Of a DNA stretch of 64,000 nucleotides, positions 51,911-63,540 are shown piece after piece. Source of the stretch: Linyphia triangularis (lineage: Eukaryota > Arthropoda > Arachnida > Araneae > Linyphiidae); NCBI GenBank assembly GCA_963978545.1, contig OZ021732.1:64115214-64179213 (forward strand). The letters are read 5' to 3'. The notes under the pieces are model-generated. The model searched no databases. It saw only the letters and a program-made list of their open reading frames with translations, and was not told where the DNA came from. The translations under genes were made by a program, and so were the position numbers. How positions within the stretch are numbered: the first letter of the stretch is position 1; each line of letters begins with the position of its first letter.

Positions 51911-52300
51911 ACAACTTCAAATAGAGATACAGCTCTGAAATTTTCAACGTAAATAGTCCAGCCTTCTAATTGAACTTTTGAAAAACAGAATGTTACAAAT
52001 TTAATTACTTTTTCAATTAATTAACAAATATTGGACTTTAAAAAAACTTTTTAAAGTTTAATATTTTGGAACTTAAAGTTGGACTTAAAAATTTTGATTG
52101 TTTTTTTTAAATTAAATAACAAATATTTTACCAAGCGATTTCTGATAGGACTACAGCTCTGAAAAAAAATGTCTCTGTTAAAATTTTCATTTGATTTTAA
52201 ATTAATATTTTTACAAAAAGCGACTTAAAATAGACCTAGAGCTCCGAAAATTTCAAAATAAGTACTTTTGGTCTTGCTTTTTACAAACACATGTTAAAAT
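51720..52300 (+). repeat. Array of ~160-180-bp units (Helitron-like body)
   Basis: The motif 'agagctctgaaattttcaacataagtag' and variants occurs near 51748, 51930, 52150 and 52240, each followed by a pyrimidine-rich segment and 'aacagaatgttaaaat'. A CT/T run of about 60 bp interrupts it at 51846..51905. Confidence 0.65.
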
Positions 52301-52389
52301 ATTCTCGAAGGGGTGTTGTATTAATGGGTAAAAACTTTTTGTTTCTCGACAAGGGAGGGGCTTCTAATATTAAGGGCTTACATAGCAAT

Positions 52390-52691
52390 TAATTTTTAAT
52401 GAGTGAAGTGAGCTTATGCAGCAATGAACCTTTCAGCGAGTGAAGTAAGCCCGTGCTTATGTGTCAATTAACTTTCAGCGAACGAAGCGAGCTGTGTTTG
52501 CGTAACAATGAAACTTTTCAGTGAGTGAAGCAAACTGTGTTTGTTACAATGACACCTTTAAACAGCGAAGTGAGCTTGGTTTTGCGTAGCAATGAACCTT
52601 TCTGCGAGGGAAGCAAGCGCATTCGCGAAACATCAAAAAATGGCACCCACACACCAATGACGGGTCTCCGCAACGCGGGGCCATGCAGCTA
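52390..52691 (+). mobile_element. Helitron-like 3' end with ~43-60-bp minisatellite
   Basis: Units of 'gcaatgaacctttcagcgagtgaagcgagc' type (52400..52620) lead to 'caccaatgacgggtct', a perfect hairpin CCGC-AAC-GCGG at 52668..52678, 10 nt, then CTAT at 52689..52692 where the other copies have CTAG|T. The hairpin stem differs in sequence from the copy at 4028..4040 but keeps pairing and position. Confidence 0.55.
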
Positions 52692-53104
52692 TTCTTTAAT
52701 AACAGATTTTAACTGATCCGATTACTTTAGAAATATTCAAAACTTGGAAAATCTTGAAAACAATACTGTAAGTGTACATAATTTGGAAATTTTAACCAGC
52801 GAAAACGAAGGAAATTGCAGGAAAAAAATAGTGATGTTTTCTAAACCCAATAGTATTCTGGACTTAATGGTTTTGAAACATCTAATACCAACTCTGTTGT
52901 ACAAAGCCAAATTTTCACGACTCGGTGAAAGTGAAAATTGTGAGACCTCTTTAAATAGGCTTAATATTTTTTATCCAAATCTGAGTCAACCCCAAGACCA
53001 CATAAAAATAAGACCAAAAGTCTCCAACTTTTGATTGAAATTTTTCATGTCTTAATTTTGGAAAATAATATGACTAAAAAGTCAATTTCTTAAATAAAAC
53101 TTAC

Positions 53105-53226
53105 TGCTCATTCTTCTTGACGTCACCAGATAGAAGCAAGTTTAAAAGTCTCTGATATTTATCCTCTGACACACTGAGTAATTTTTCCAGTTGCGCTACT
53201 TTTTCTTTTAACTGGACATTTTCTTG
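53105..53226 (-). CDS. Coiled-coil protein, penultimate exon
   Basis: 122 nt, 40 codons plus 2 nt. Acceptor 'cattcattttcag' before 53226. Sequence QENVQLKEKVAQLEKLLSVS then EDKYQRLLNLLLSGDVKKNE: regular leucine heptads, a clear coiled coil. Donor GCA|GTAAGT at its end. Reading through the donor would give CAG then TAA, a stop at the exon edge, so an unspliced transcript would end one residue later. Splicing to 48989..49169 keeps the frame. Protein family not recognised. Confidence 0.7.
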
Positions 53227-54984
53227 CTGAAAATGAATGTGTAATAAGTCAAACCTAATCAATAACCATACAAAAGGCATTTGTTATATTCAATGATACT
53301 ACCCATTCAGAAAAATATAATTTACTAAATTTTGCAGCAGGGCAACATTTTCAATATTTATTTAAATACGAGACGGATCAGCCCCATTGTGTTCGTCAAT
53401 TGTTGAATTTTTTTCTGTTGCTAATATAAGAAAAATGTTGATTGAAAATAATGTTCTATCATCATCATTCTCATTGAAAGCTTGAATACATCAGAGACTG
53501 TGTCAGTGAATTTAACTTGGTTAGAATAATACCGGTAATCGAACTTCTTTGAAAATGTATTTTGAAATAATTCAAAATCAAATAATAATTTAAATTACAA
53601 GAATGAAGTCGTAAGCCAAGCCAAAAGTTTGCATAGTCGACGTTTAACAGGATAATACAGGTAACTTACATATTATTTTGTCGAACGCGAATCTTCATGA
53701 CCGAGAATTTTCCTTGATTGCAAAAAAAAGTTTGCCAAATGTAGTAACAAAAAGTAGTTTTGTTCATATTTTTAAAAAATCATAATGGTCAACGAAACAA
53801 TTTGTGATTCACAAACGCATTCTCATTGAAAAAGTTTTAGTGTTTATTTTGCTCTTGATCTTTAAATAAAACCTATGCAAGAATATACATGACTTTACAA
53901 CCTTTCCAAGTAGGAAAAACATCGGAGGCGAACACTCATTTATTTGGTAATTTTAGCGTCAGGAAAGAAATTCAAACATTGATAAACTTTTTGTTAAAAA
54001 AAAGTCAATGGGATAATACACAAGTACCCCCTATTAAATTCTTAACATTCAATCACAGTACAACAAAGTCAATCTTTAACCTTGCGCAATACGATCCAAT
54101 TAATCAAAATAGTTGAAAGTTTGTTTTGATTGCATATGGTCACTGATTTGAAATTGTTTGTTCATTTAATGATTCACAACACAAAACAATGATAGTAAGT
54201 AATACTGTTGTTTAAATTCTACAAGTATGTCACTTAATACCTCTGACATTATGGAACATGCTAACTCATAAGTCCTCCAATGCATTTAGGACGAGTTTTT
54301 CAAACATATTGTTTTATATTTTAAACATAAGTATTGTTATAACTGCTACACCCATTGAAAATACTTGTCATTTTCATCCATCCCAACAGTAGTTTTTTGC
54401 TTATTTAAAATTAGTAAGGGCTACCACCAAACAAAATTTACAAAATATCATCTCTACCAATCTGTTACGCCAGCAATGATTCATTGGTGATGAATATATT
54501 AATAGGCTATTGCTAGTAACTCAATGTTGGATCATTGACGTCAAATTCAATTTGGCTAAACCATTCAAAGTTTGATTGAGTCAAACAAAGAAATTATAAC
54601 ACTTAATTTAATAAAAAAAAAAACTTCCAACTTATCCATAAGCTTAATCATTTCAAAGCTCTATTGATATAGTGATTAGAGAAATTATCCAACGAGCAAT
54701 TTGACCCAGAATAAATTTACAGTTATAGAAAGAGCATTTTCAGATTTAAAAAAAAAAAAGGAATTTCGTGTGTAAAAGTAATTAATAAAGTGAAATAAAT
54801 TAGCCAAAACACATTCAACTACCAACTTTTTTCTTGCTTCCACTTAAAATTAAACAGAATAAACTGAGTTTTCGCATGCATAAATCCAATCTACATGTTC
54901 TGTTTATAAAGACATGTATGGTTATCCACTTTCAAACTCATTTGGGGACACATTAGGGTCTATACTATACATGTCAATTTGTGT
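53227..54984. other. Intron sequence of the coiled-coil gene
   Basis: AT-rich, no repeat family or exon recognised; the frame at 53889..54116 (plus) has no supporting motif. Confidence 0.45.
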
Positions 54985-54987
54985 ATA

Positions 54988-56208
54988 ACCGGGACCGCCG
55001 CGAAACTAAGAGACTCTCTACTCTGTAAGGGCCCGGTACTAAGTTTGATGACGTCACGCTAAGCGATGGATGAAAACACGAAGGCCATCTACCGTAGTAT
55101 GTAGTGAGTTATTAAATGTTTTAATACGTTAAGTTGTTTAATTGTAGAATATTCAGATACAACATTTAATTTCATGAAGTAAAAGCACCGAGAGTGGGAT
55201 TTAAATTAAAACACTGCGGCAAATTCTTGAAATTATAACTAGATTTTTTCAATATTACTAATATTCTTTTTATAGTAGATTATTCGGGTTGAAAATCCTC
55301 TGAAATATATTCATATACTAATATATCTTAAATAATTTCAATACCATAACAAGCAATACATTAAAACAGTATGTATTTAAAAGAATAAACATTACAAAAA
55401 TACAAACACTAAATTATTATACAAAAATTGTATTTCAACTTTGAATATAATAAGAATTTAAAAGTTGTAAAGTGCTAGTACCTAATATTCTGATTAAATT
55501 TTCCTTTTTAAGCAATGTATTTCCTCAAGAAGAACATGATAAATTATTTCAAATAGGTATTTTCATTTTTAAACAAATAAGTTGGTTGGTTTATGAGCTC
55601 AACGACCTATTCTTACACACAATGACGGCTAAGGAGGATGGGACATACAGGTTAAAGTTGATGCAAAACCACAATGAACATACATGCCTTATCAGTGATT
55701 CAAACCTGGCTCCTTTGGCATGCATGGCCAGAGAGCTAACCACAGTCATCAGATGGGAAAACAAATAAGACTTCGTTGATTTGAAAATAAGTGTCAAAAT
55801 GAAATCATAAAAATTATTCCCTAGGAATATGTTTTTTATATACTTACAAATAAATGTAGGTAAAAAAATTATAAAAATATCTTTTTAGCATTTATAAAAT
55901 TGATAATTAAAAAAAACAGCATTAATCAATGCAACTAACTACTGAAATAAAAAGTAATGAAGTACATCTTTTATTTTTCAGAAGAGAGCGACTTGAGAAC
56001 ATTATTATATACTTTTTTAACTATGAACCATCATTATTAGCATTACATTTCAAGAGCCATTTTAATTTGTGATTATTTTTTTCTTCTCCAAAAAAAAAAA
56101 AAAAATACAGACAGTCTATGGAAAATATTCTGTCGAATATTTATTGGCACTTTTTGAATGATCAGGCAATAAAAAATAATGCGGTATTCTTGAACACACA
56201 ACAACCAG

Positions 56209-56244
<36 letters not shown>

Positions 56245-56938
56245 AATGTTTACATTTTCTTTTAGATTTTATCGTTTATTCTTCTAACTGGTCTATTCTT
56301 CCATCGGTATCATATATTCTTGTTACATTCCTTGGTACTAAGAAAAGAAACATCATCAGGTTTTGTTTACGAGTATAGCCATTAAAATATAATTTCAACT
56401 TAAATCAAGTGATAAATAGAAAGATAACTTTCTAACTATTTTTAATGATATTAAAAAATCAGCAAATGTTTGCATGATGTTGTTTCAGTAGGAAACAGTC
56501 ATCTTCTGCATCATCAGTTTTACAAAATTATATTTTCAAAAGAATATTTAAAATAGAATTATGAAATAAAACTTTTTTTAATTTCTATGAGAGATTGTTT
56601 GAGTTACGATAGGATTAAGCCTAACTTAGAATACTAAAAGTTTGAAATCAATACATTAATAACATGATACAACTTACCAGCAAAGTTTTCAAACATGAAA
56701 TTCACTCCTTTATAGAATTATCCGTTCCACATTACAGCTGGTTAATTAAATAAAAAAAGGATAAAAAGAAACATTTTAGCTCTCGATAAATTTCAATACC
56801 GTATGTACAATCCAGTTTGTAGAATAGTTAGTTTGTTTACATTTTCATCCATCACTTAGTGACAAATAAGATAAGAACGCCATCTGGTTGTACCAGGCCC
56901 GATATAAATATGTTTCTACATTTCGCGGCGGTCCCGGT
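54988..56938. mobile_element. Non-autonomous TIR element, ACCGGGACCGCCGCGAAA ends
   Basis: Both termini begin ACCGGGACCGCCGCGAAA, and similarity continues inward for about 100 bp ('gggcc.ggtac', 'cactaagtgatggatgaaaa' type words). ATA flanks both ends (54985..54987 and 56939..56941), so the TSD is either ATA or TA. It carries a SINE at 55582..55758 and poly-A/T tracts, with no transposase. A 3-bp TSD would suit PIF/Harbinger-type elements and a 2-bp TA mariner-type; I cannot decide. Confidence 0.75.
55582..55758 (-). mobile_element. tRNA-derived SINE, full length
   Basis: Flanked by a perfect 11-bp duplication AAACAAATAAG (55571..55581 and 55759..55769). On the minus strand the A box-like tgactgtggttagctc is near 55734..55749, the B box-like GGTTTGAATCAC at 55695..55706, and the tail is AACCAACC. 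It is a diverged copy of the SINE at 14442. Confidence 0.85.
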
Positions 56939-58448
56939 ATAACTTGGGTATTAAAAAAAATCGGCCGAATAAAAAATTACCGTATTAATCAGAAAGAATT
57001 TAAAATAATTCAGATTTAAAAACATGCTAAAAAAAGAAGGGGGGGGGGGGATGTTTTTATGTGCCTATATTAAAATTAATTTGAAGAAAATACAATATGT
57101 CTGTAATTTAACTGTGGCTTAACAATAAGCATTTATACTCAGATCATGGGGTTTTTTTATTAGCAAGAATTTTTGAAATTGTAGCACACATGACAATGTT
57201 GGCACATAAATAAAAGCACTACTTTTGACCACTTCATTTAAATTCAATAATTGAGTTTCGGATTTTACTAGAATTTTGAGATATTTTTTAGAAATATTTA
57301 TAACATATAAAACAGTAAAGAAAAAGTTTAAATCAAATCTATTAATTTGCAAATATCCAGATTTATTGAATTTTTCATCATTAGCCAATTCTAAGTTTGA
57401 AAGAAAAAATCAGACCAGTTATTTAATTGCTGAGATAACTCTGTGTTTTAACAAAATTTGCCAAAAAAAAATCCATTAAACAAAAATGTTCTCACTGAAA
57501 CAAACAAGCAGTTACCTCAAAATATCCAAGGATAGATAGTTTCATTTTTTAAGTTGATTAAAAATTACAAATTACAAAATCAAAGTCCAATAAGGTTGGT
57601 CGAACAAAGCACTTTGATGCAATCCAATATACATCAAGCTCATTTTGAAAATGTTTATAAAATAATACCAATATCCAACATTATTATGTAGCCTGTTATA
57701 TTTCTTCACAATGTAAAAAGTTTTTTTTTTTTTTTATTTTTTATTATTGTTTTTTTTTTAATATCTAGGCTAAACTATAATTTATTTTACTTGTTACAAT
57801 GGCACCTTATACAATGCCTGCATTACAATTAGCTATTTTTTAATACACAAATAAACAATGTTAGAAAAAGAAGTGGCAACATTTAAATTACAGATTTCAA
57901 AATACAGGGTTCCCACTCTTTTTTTTTTTTTTTCTTTTTTTTTTCCAAACTGAAAATTAAGGAGTTTTTAAGGACCCACAAATATTTATTAAAGACCTTT
58001 ATAAATACGACAAAATTTACATTACACCTACACAGTAAATCACGTTGGGAGAAAATTATTAAGTCATAAAATATAATAAACGACTTCATCAACTACTATC
58101 TTTTTTGGCTTAGGACATAAGTATGCTTGTCTTACAGGGTGTCTACTAAATTTCCGTAAGTTCATTTAGACTTTTTCGGACTTTCGAAATAAATTTATGA
58201 TACGACTTTATGCAATCATGTGAGACAGAGGACTCTAATATCAAATTTCAGCTTTAATAAACTGTTTTCAAATATTTTTTTTAAAAATAAAGACAAACCA
58301 TAAAGATGAAATTAACAAATACTCTATATTATATTCATTCTTTTCGTTTTCTGAGTACTTGAAATTTTTATAAAAATTGAAGAAATGAACAATTTACTTT
58401 AAAAGTATTTCGTAATATAATTTTTGTTTTTCATCAAATGAAGTTGGT

Positions 58449-58482
<34 letters not shown>

Positions 58483-58859
58483 TTCAGCTGCAGCCACCTT
58501 TCAGTTACAGTATTCAAGGAAAAATTTCAAATTTTCACAAAATTGCGATATCAATTAATTTTAAACAATTCTATAAAAAAAAATTGCTTTCCATAGCATT
58601 TTTTTTATATCAGTACAGCAAAAAAATTTACATCTATAGCTAAAATGTAACATTGTTTTTCAAACTAAAATAATCTATTTTACATACAATAGCAATAAAA
58701 TTACAATTTTAAATAGGGATATACAGTAAAGTTAGACAATGGAGACTAATTTCTTGAATAAAATTAAATTAAAATTTTAATAATTCTGCATCGATTCAAA
58801 CCAAATGGCAAAACAGATTCTAATCACGGACATAACGGCTATCACATCAACGGAAGCTC

Positions 58860-59840
58860 AGGTGAATTAGACCAAAACGGCAATACAAATCTCAGATATA
58901 GCTGCTATTAAAGGCTTAAAATTACCACTACTCCAGCGTAAATATCGGCGATAGCAGCTACCATACCGTCGAAAATCTCAGTAATTACATTAAAGCAACA
59001 ATCTGCAAAAGTAACCATCACACCAACGTAAATACTAGAGTTAGTGTCCAAATATATTGGTGGAAATTTCCGCAATAGAGGCGACTATTTCAATGTAACT
59101 CTACGAAGTTGACTATCAGAACCACGTAAATCTCAGCGGCAGCGCCAACATAGATGCGCAAAACTTTGGAATATTGGTACTTAAATCGGTGTAATATTTG
59201 CTGAAAATGAATATCGCAACAAGGTAAATTTCAACGATAGTTATCGTCTAAGCAATCTAAATCTCGATAATAGCAGCCCTTACATCAGCGTAACGTTCAG
59301 CGAAACTGATCAATACACATCAACGTAAATAATTGAGATAGAGCTGGTAATCTGTAAGTTGGTTGGTTTACACGCTCAACGACCTATTTTTATGCACGAA
59401 GGCTAATCAGGCCGGGACCTACAACTTAACGTGGATTCCGAACCACAACGAACATTCATGCGTAATCTGGGATTCGAACCCGACATCTTTGGGGGTAATC
59501 TGTAAGAAAAGTAGTCATTACATCGGAGTTGGGGAAGTCTGAACTTACGCAGGTTCCAGGGTTGTCAGACTTGCAAGTAAACCCAATAAAATTGTATTGC
59601 AGATTTGTATACATCATAAATGAACTGAAATCCACATTTCAGCTGAATTGTTCCATTTCTGACAGGTGCAATAGCGTCAATGACTGTTCTATGGGCGTAA
59701 CAATCGACAAAAATGAATAACACGCAACAAAGCAATTGCAGGCGATAGCGTCTGCCATAAGTAGGAGATCAACATCCATTTCAATAGTGAAACGCTCAGC
59801 AAAATAGCCATCACATACCAACGTAAATAATGCCGATAGA
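58860..59840. repeat. Diverged 'cgtaaatatcggcgatagcag' array
   Basis: Repeats of 'ccatcacaccaacgtaaat', 'gcgatagcagctaccat' and 'gtcgaaaatctcagtaat' at irregular spacing, interrupted by the SINE. Confidence 0.6.
59359..59493 (-). mobile_element. tRNA-derived SINE, 5'-truncated
   Basis: A perfect 13-bp duplication GGTAATCTGTAAG flanks it (59346..59358 and 59494..59506). The B box GGTTCGAATCC is at 59470..59480 and the tail is AACCAACC. The A-box half is missing, so it is a 5'-truncated insertion. Confidence 0.85.
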
Positions 59841-60274
59841 AGCTATAACATAAGAGAAAAATGCGAGAAAAAAAGTAGTCATTTCATCCGTGATTAAGGG
59901 AGATCTGAATGTATGCAGGTTCCGTAGTTGTTAGAAAATTTATATTGATCTCACATACGATTGAAATTTCGATCAAAAAACCTGAAACCTTCGAAATTGA
60001 ACCATGTGTGAAGAAAGAGGAAGGAGTAACTTCCCTCCATCTGCGAGATCAATGGGAAACTTGTAGAATAACGTTGATTTTCTTTAAAATTTGTAAAAAA
60101 AAAGCGAAAAAATATGAAAAATTAAAAAAGGGTGGAAATTCGCCGATCAACGAAAGGAATCACAGCCTTGGAAGAGATAAATTTTCGGGACAAAATTAAC
60201 GATGTCGGTACTTTTCGGATCCAGTTTTCCGTTTTCGCATATTTTCATGACATTCGGGACCAGTAGACACCCTG

Positions 60275-60608
60275 TCATAAAACTTAAGTTTCTGCTCCTA
60301 TCTTTTACCATTTGTCTAGGATTTAGACATGATGAATTATGAACAATTGTATTGTTTAATGGTGATTTAATCATGAGAGTTTGCAACATTTTCACAATAG
60401 AACTACAACAATCTCTTTTTAAATTGAGTCCTTCCTCAGCACTAACATCATTTGTCTTCAATTTTTCTTTTAATAGTTTATTAGCAACAAACCCCATGCT
60501 AATTTCGTCGGTAGACGAGTAACAATTATAATCCTCAAAGTCAAACTTACAAAATACTATTGCGAGTCTAGTTTTATGGTCTTGCTTTAGAACATGGAAA
60601 TAGTTCAT
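60275..60608 (-). pseudogene. hAT-family transposase C-terminal remnant
   Basis: About 110 residues on the minus strand: VLKQDHKTRLAIVF, then CCSSIVKMLQTLMIKSPLNN and TIVHNSSCLNPRQMVKDRS. The pattern (cluster of Lys/Leu, KSPLxxxIVxxxSCLxPRxM) resembles the C-terminal region of a hAT-type transposase group that I know from arthropod repeats. The frame runs straight into the CAGGGTGTC terminus of the nested element, and related sequence ('aaaaaagatagtagttgatgaag') resumes beyond that element near 58080..58133. It is therefore split by an insertion. Confidence 0.5.
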
Positions 60609-61393
60609 GCACTTTATGACGAGTATTGACTATTCATCTTCATAAAAGGACAAGAGAAGTTTATCATTATGAAAGAATTTGAGGAAAGAGCGTAGTAATT
60701 TAGAAACAGCCCAAACAAAATTAAATTTGGCCACTACTGTTTTGTCTCTAGTTGCTTCACGAATAGTCTGATAAGACTTGCAACTTGGTTTGCTTAAATT
60801 CCCCTTTTCTACCTCTTATATTTTCAAATACGAATTTGCATATCATGTCGTATTTTCGTATTCATTCGGTTTTCAGTCATTGTTTCACATTAACGGCCAT
60901 TTTTCATTCCTGGTGGATTTTGAATCTCCTGCCATAATGAATTGGTGACGTTTTAACCTTGTTACCAATTTTTCCAAAAACGCGCCAACCCATACACGTA
61001 GAGGAATTTGTCAGGGGAGCTCGTTTCCGAAATGTGGCCTAACATTTGACCCACTCAATTGGCGAAAAAAACTGGTGTAGAAGAGGGGTTTTGTGTTCTG
61101 ATTACTATTTTGAGCTTTAGCGACAGATTGGCTCTATTTAATATTTCGCTAATGCAATTTCGAAAACTGGCAGAAAATTGCGATCTTGAACAGTTGTAAG
61201 GGGAAATTAAGGAGTTTTTAAGGACCTGATTTATAAAAAATAAGGAGTTCTAAAGAGCCCTTGAAAATGAAAAACAAAATCAAGGAGTTCTTAAGGACTT
61301 TTAAGGACCCGTGGGAAACCTGAAATAAGTTTTAAATCATGTGAAATAGCTCTGATTAGTGGTTTTCAAACCTGCAATTTATTTGCAACATAC

Positions 61394-61492
61394 TTGTTCA
61401 AGTAGAAGCTCGTCCTTTAATGATAATGCCTGTTTATCTTGCTCAGATATAGCCCTCACGTTTCTTTGCAGAGTATTGTTCAAAGAGGAATT
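61394..61492 (-). CDS. Coiled-coil protein, internal exon (33 codons)
   Basis: Acceptor 'atttttacag' before 61492, donor CAA|GTATGT after 61394, exactly 99 nt, phase 0 at both ends. It encodes NSSLNNTLQRNVRAISEQDK then QALSLKDELLLEQ, rich in Leu, Gln and charged residues, as in a coiled coil. Joining to the exon at 53226 gives LLLEQ-QENVQLKEK with heptads continuing. Confidence 0.7.
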
Positions 61493-61802
61493 CTGTAAAA
61501 ATAAATCAAGAACACGAGCAATTTTAAATTGGCATTCTACCAAATAATAGCACTAATTTTAATATAAATCTTTTCCAAATCTAATACTAATTTTAGAATT
61601 TAAGCATTTTAAAGCTGGCATTAAGGGCATGGTTAGATAATTATGGGATGAAATCACCATTACCATTAGTACATAAAAACATACAATATATTGCGGAGAT
61701 TTCTATCATGTGAAAAATGTTGAAACCTAATATGTATGATATGTATAGCCTTTATAGATGCATAACTAATCTCTTAATCTTACAATGGGTAACTACTATT
61801 AG

Positions 61803-62244
61803 CAGGGTGGCCACAAAATTCAGGAAAAAAGTTCCCTGATAATTCCCTGATTTCCCTGACAGATTTCTAAAAAGTTTCATGATTTTAGAGCAAACTTTTT
61901 TTCAAATTTCCAAAATTTTCTTGGGATTTTCAGATGTCTAAACACTCTGATCAAATAGAACATGTATGCTAAAGAGATAACATGCAATTTTTTAAAAAAT
62001 AGTTTTGCTGGCAATGAAAAGTTTAAATTTTTCCTTAACATTAAACTTCTAATGGCTTACCACAACAAATCTGCATGTAAATAGCGCCAAAATATGGATG
62101 AACGTGCCTTAAACAATACAAAATTTCCCTGATTTTCATAAAATTTTAAAAAGTTCCCTGACATTTCCCTGATTTTTTCCAGAATTAGAAAGCTCCCTAA
62201 CATTTCCCTGATTTCCAGGTTTTCCTGGTTCTGTGGTCACTCTG
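61803..62244. mobile_element. hAT-like MITE, CAGGGTGGCC ends, 6-bp TSD
   Basis: The ends CAGGGTGGCCACA and, inverted, CAGAGTGACCACA are flanked by TATTAG on both sides (61797..61802 and 62245..62250). The word TTCCCTGA is repeated many times inside both ends ('ttccctgatttccctgac'), as expected of transposase-binding subterminal repeats. No coding frame. It lies in the intron between exons 61394..61492 and 63438..63503. Confidence 0.8.
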
Positions 62245-62250
62245 TATTAG

Positions 62251-63437
62251 AATGTTGAGCTGTTCGCTCTTATTTGATTTCAAATGAATAAGAGAAGTAC
62301 AGAAGGAAAAACTGAGCCTGCTACAAGAGAAGTAATATAAAAAGTTATGAGACCTTATGCAACAGGCACATTTAAGATTGCTTCTATGAATTTTTTGGAA
62401 ATTCATCAGATTTTGTATTCTATTGATGGGAAATATGAGATTCTGTATGTTTCCTCAACATGCTTAAATAGCAAATTTCTCTTTTCTATAGTGCTGCCAT
62501 CTATTGTATACAATTACAACTTCCCAACATGTTTTTATTCTTTCTGATTTTTTTTTAACTTCAATTTTCAAACAACACAATTTGTAATTGCGAATAAACT
62601 ATTCATCAGAAGCAGAAGTCTTAGCCAGATGTGTATCCAGGGAGAGGGATGTGTGGATACATCCCCGCATGAAATTTTTCAATTTGCTGTTAAAACACAA
62701 AATCAAAGGATTTGTTTTATTAAAAATTTGCAACTGTAATGGAATTATTTTTATTTTAAATTATATCCCCTCCAAAAAAATATTTTTGGCTACTCCCCTG
62801 GCCTTTAAATTGGTTTACCATTTATCAATTTTGGTTTTGAATAAAGGGAGAAAGAGGAATCATCACAAATAAACAATATCCAGAAATAATATGTATAAAA
62901 TGATTTTAAAAAAAACTGAACATATAATAAGGTACCAAGTATGTATCTTTAATATAACATGATTTTGCAATAAGTACATGCCACAACTCGGGATAAAAGA
63001 ATATAAAAATAAAAAGTAACACTTAAACAAGAAACAGTGAAAATACTTAGGTAATGAAAAGCAATTTCTAAGAACTTCTTAGGACCTTAGCAGCAATTCT
63101 CTGGACATGCTTTAAATTATATTTTTAGAGTAAATCTAGATAAGCCTTTCATTGGTGTATTTCTTTAGTAAAAAATCAAAAACTACTTTTTTCAAGCAAA
63201 GATTATTTAATAATCAATATAATTTTACAAGGTACAAGGACCAGAAACATTAAAATGATAATGTATTTGTATAGGATTTTTTTCTACACCAAAATTATAG
63301 CATTAATAATATCTCTTGTTTTCTCTTGTCTACTATGTAATACATTTATACATATATAAATTTTCTAATATACATACATGAAAATTTAAATACTAATTAA
63401 ATAGAATAAAAATCAAATTAAAATTCTCACAAACTAC
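62251..63437. other. Intron sequence of the coiled-coil gene
   Basis: AT-rich with no recognisable exon or repeat family. Confidence 0.45.
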
Positions 63438-63503
63438 CTTATTCTTTAACTTCTCTGTTTCCTCTTGCATGCGCCTGATACTTACAAATTGTTGTTTATT
63501 AGC
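63438..63503 (-). CDS. Coiled-coil protein, internal exon (22 codons)
   Basis: Acceptor 'tttcttttttaag' before 63503 and donor AAG|GTAGTT after 63438; 66 nt, phase 0 at both ends. It encodes ANKQQFVSIRRMQEETEKLK then NK. Charged and helical, consistent with the later exons. The 5' part of the gene lies beyond the window. Confidence 0.6.
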
Positions 63504-63540
63504 CTTAAAAAAGAAATGTTTATAACTAAATATAACTCAA

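Larger units (their letters stand above)
58135..60274. mobile_element. TIR element nested in the hAT-like element
   Basis: The termini share CAGGGTGTCTACT (inverted) and then diverge. No clean TSD is visible. The interior (58860..59340 and 59690..59840) is a diverged array of 'caccaacgtaaatat..gcgatagcag' units, the complement of the array inside 10337..11583. A truncated SINE is inserted at 59359..59493. No transposase recognised. Confidence 0.65.
57905..61322 (-). mobile_element. hAT-like transposon, broken by nested insertion
   Basis: The ends CAGGGTTCCCAC and, inverted, CAGGTTTCCCACG are flanked by AAATA on both sides (57900..57904, 61323..61327). The word 'ttaaggag(t)ttttaaggacc' is repeated just inside both ends, like the subterminal motifs of hAT elements. 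A minus-strand transposase remnant lies at 60275..60608 and is interrupted by the TIR element 58135..60274. A 5-bp low-complexity TSD is weak evidence by itself. Confidence 0.65.

Noticed and set aside
56679..56710. Possible 31-nt micro-exon on the minus strand with donor GTAAGT
   Set aside because: It has a stop in two frames and breaks the phase between the accepted exons, and it lies inside a TIR element.
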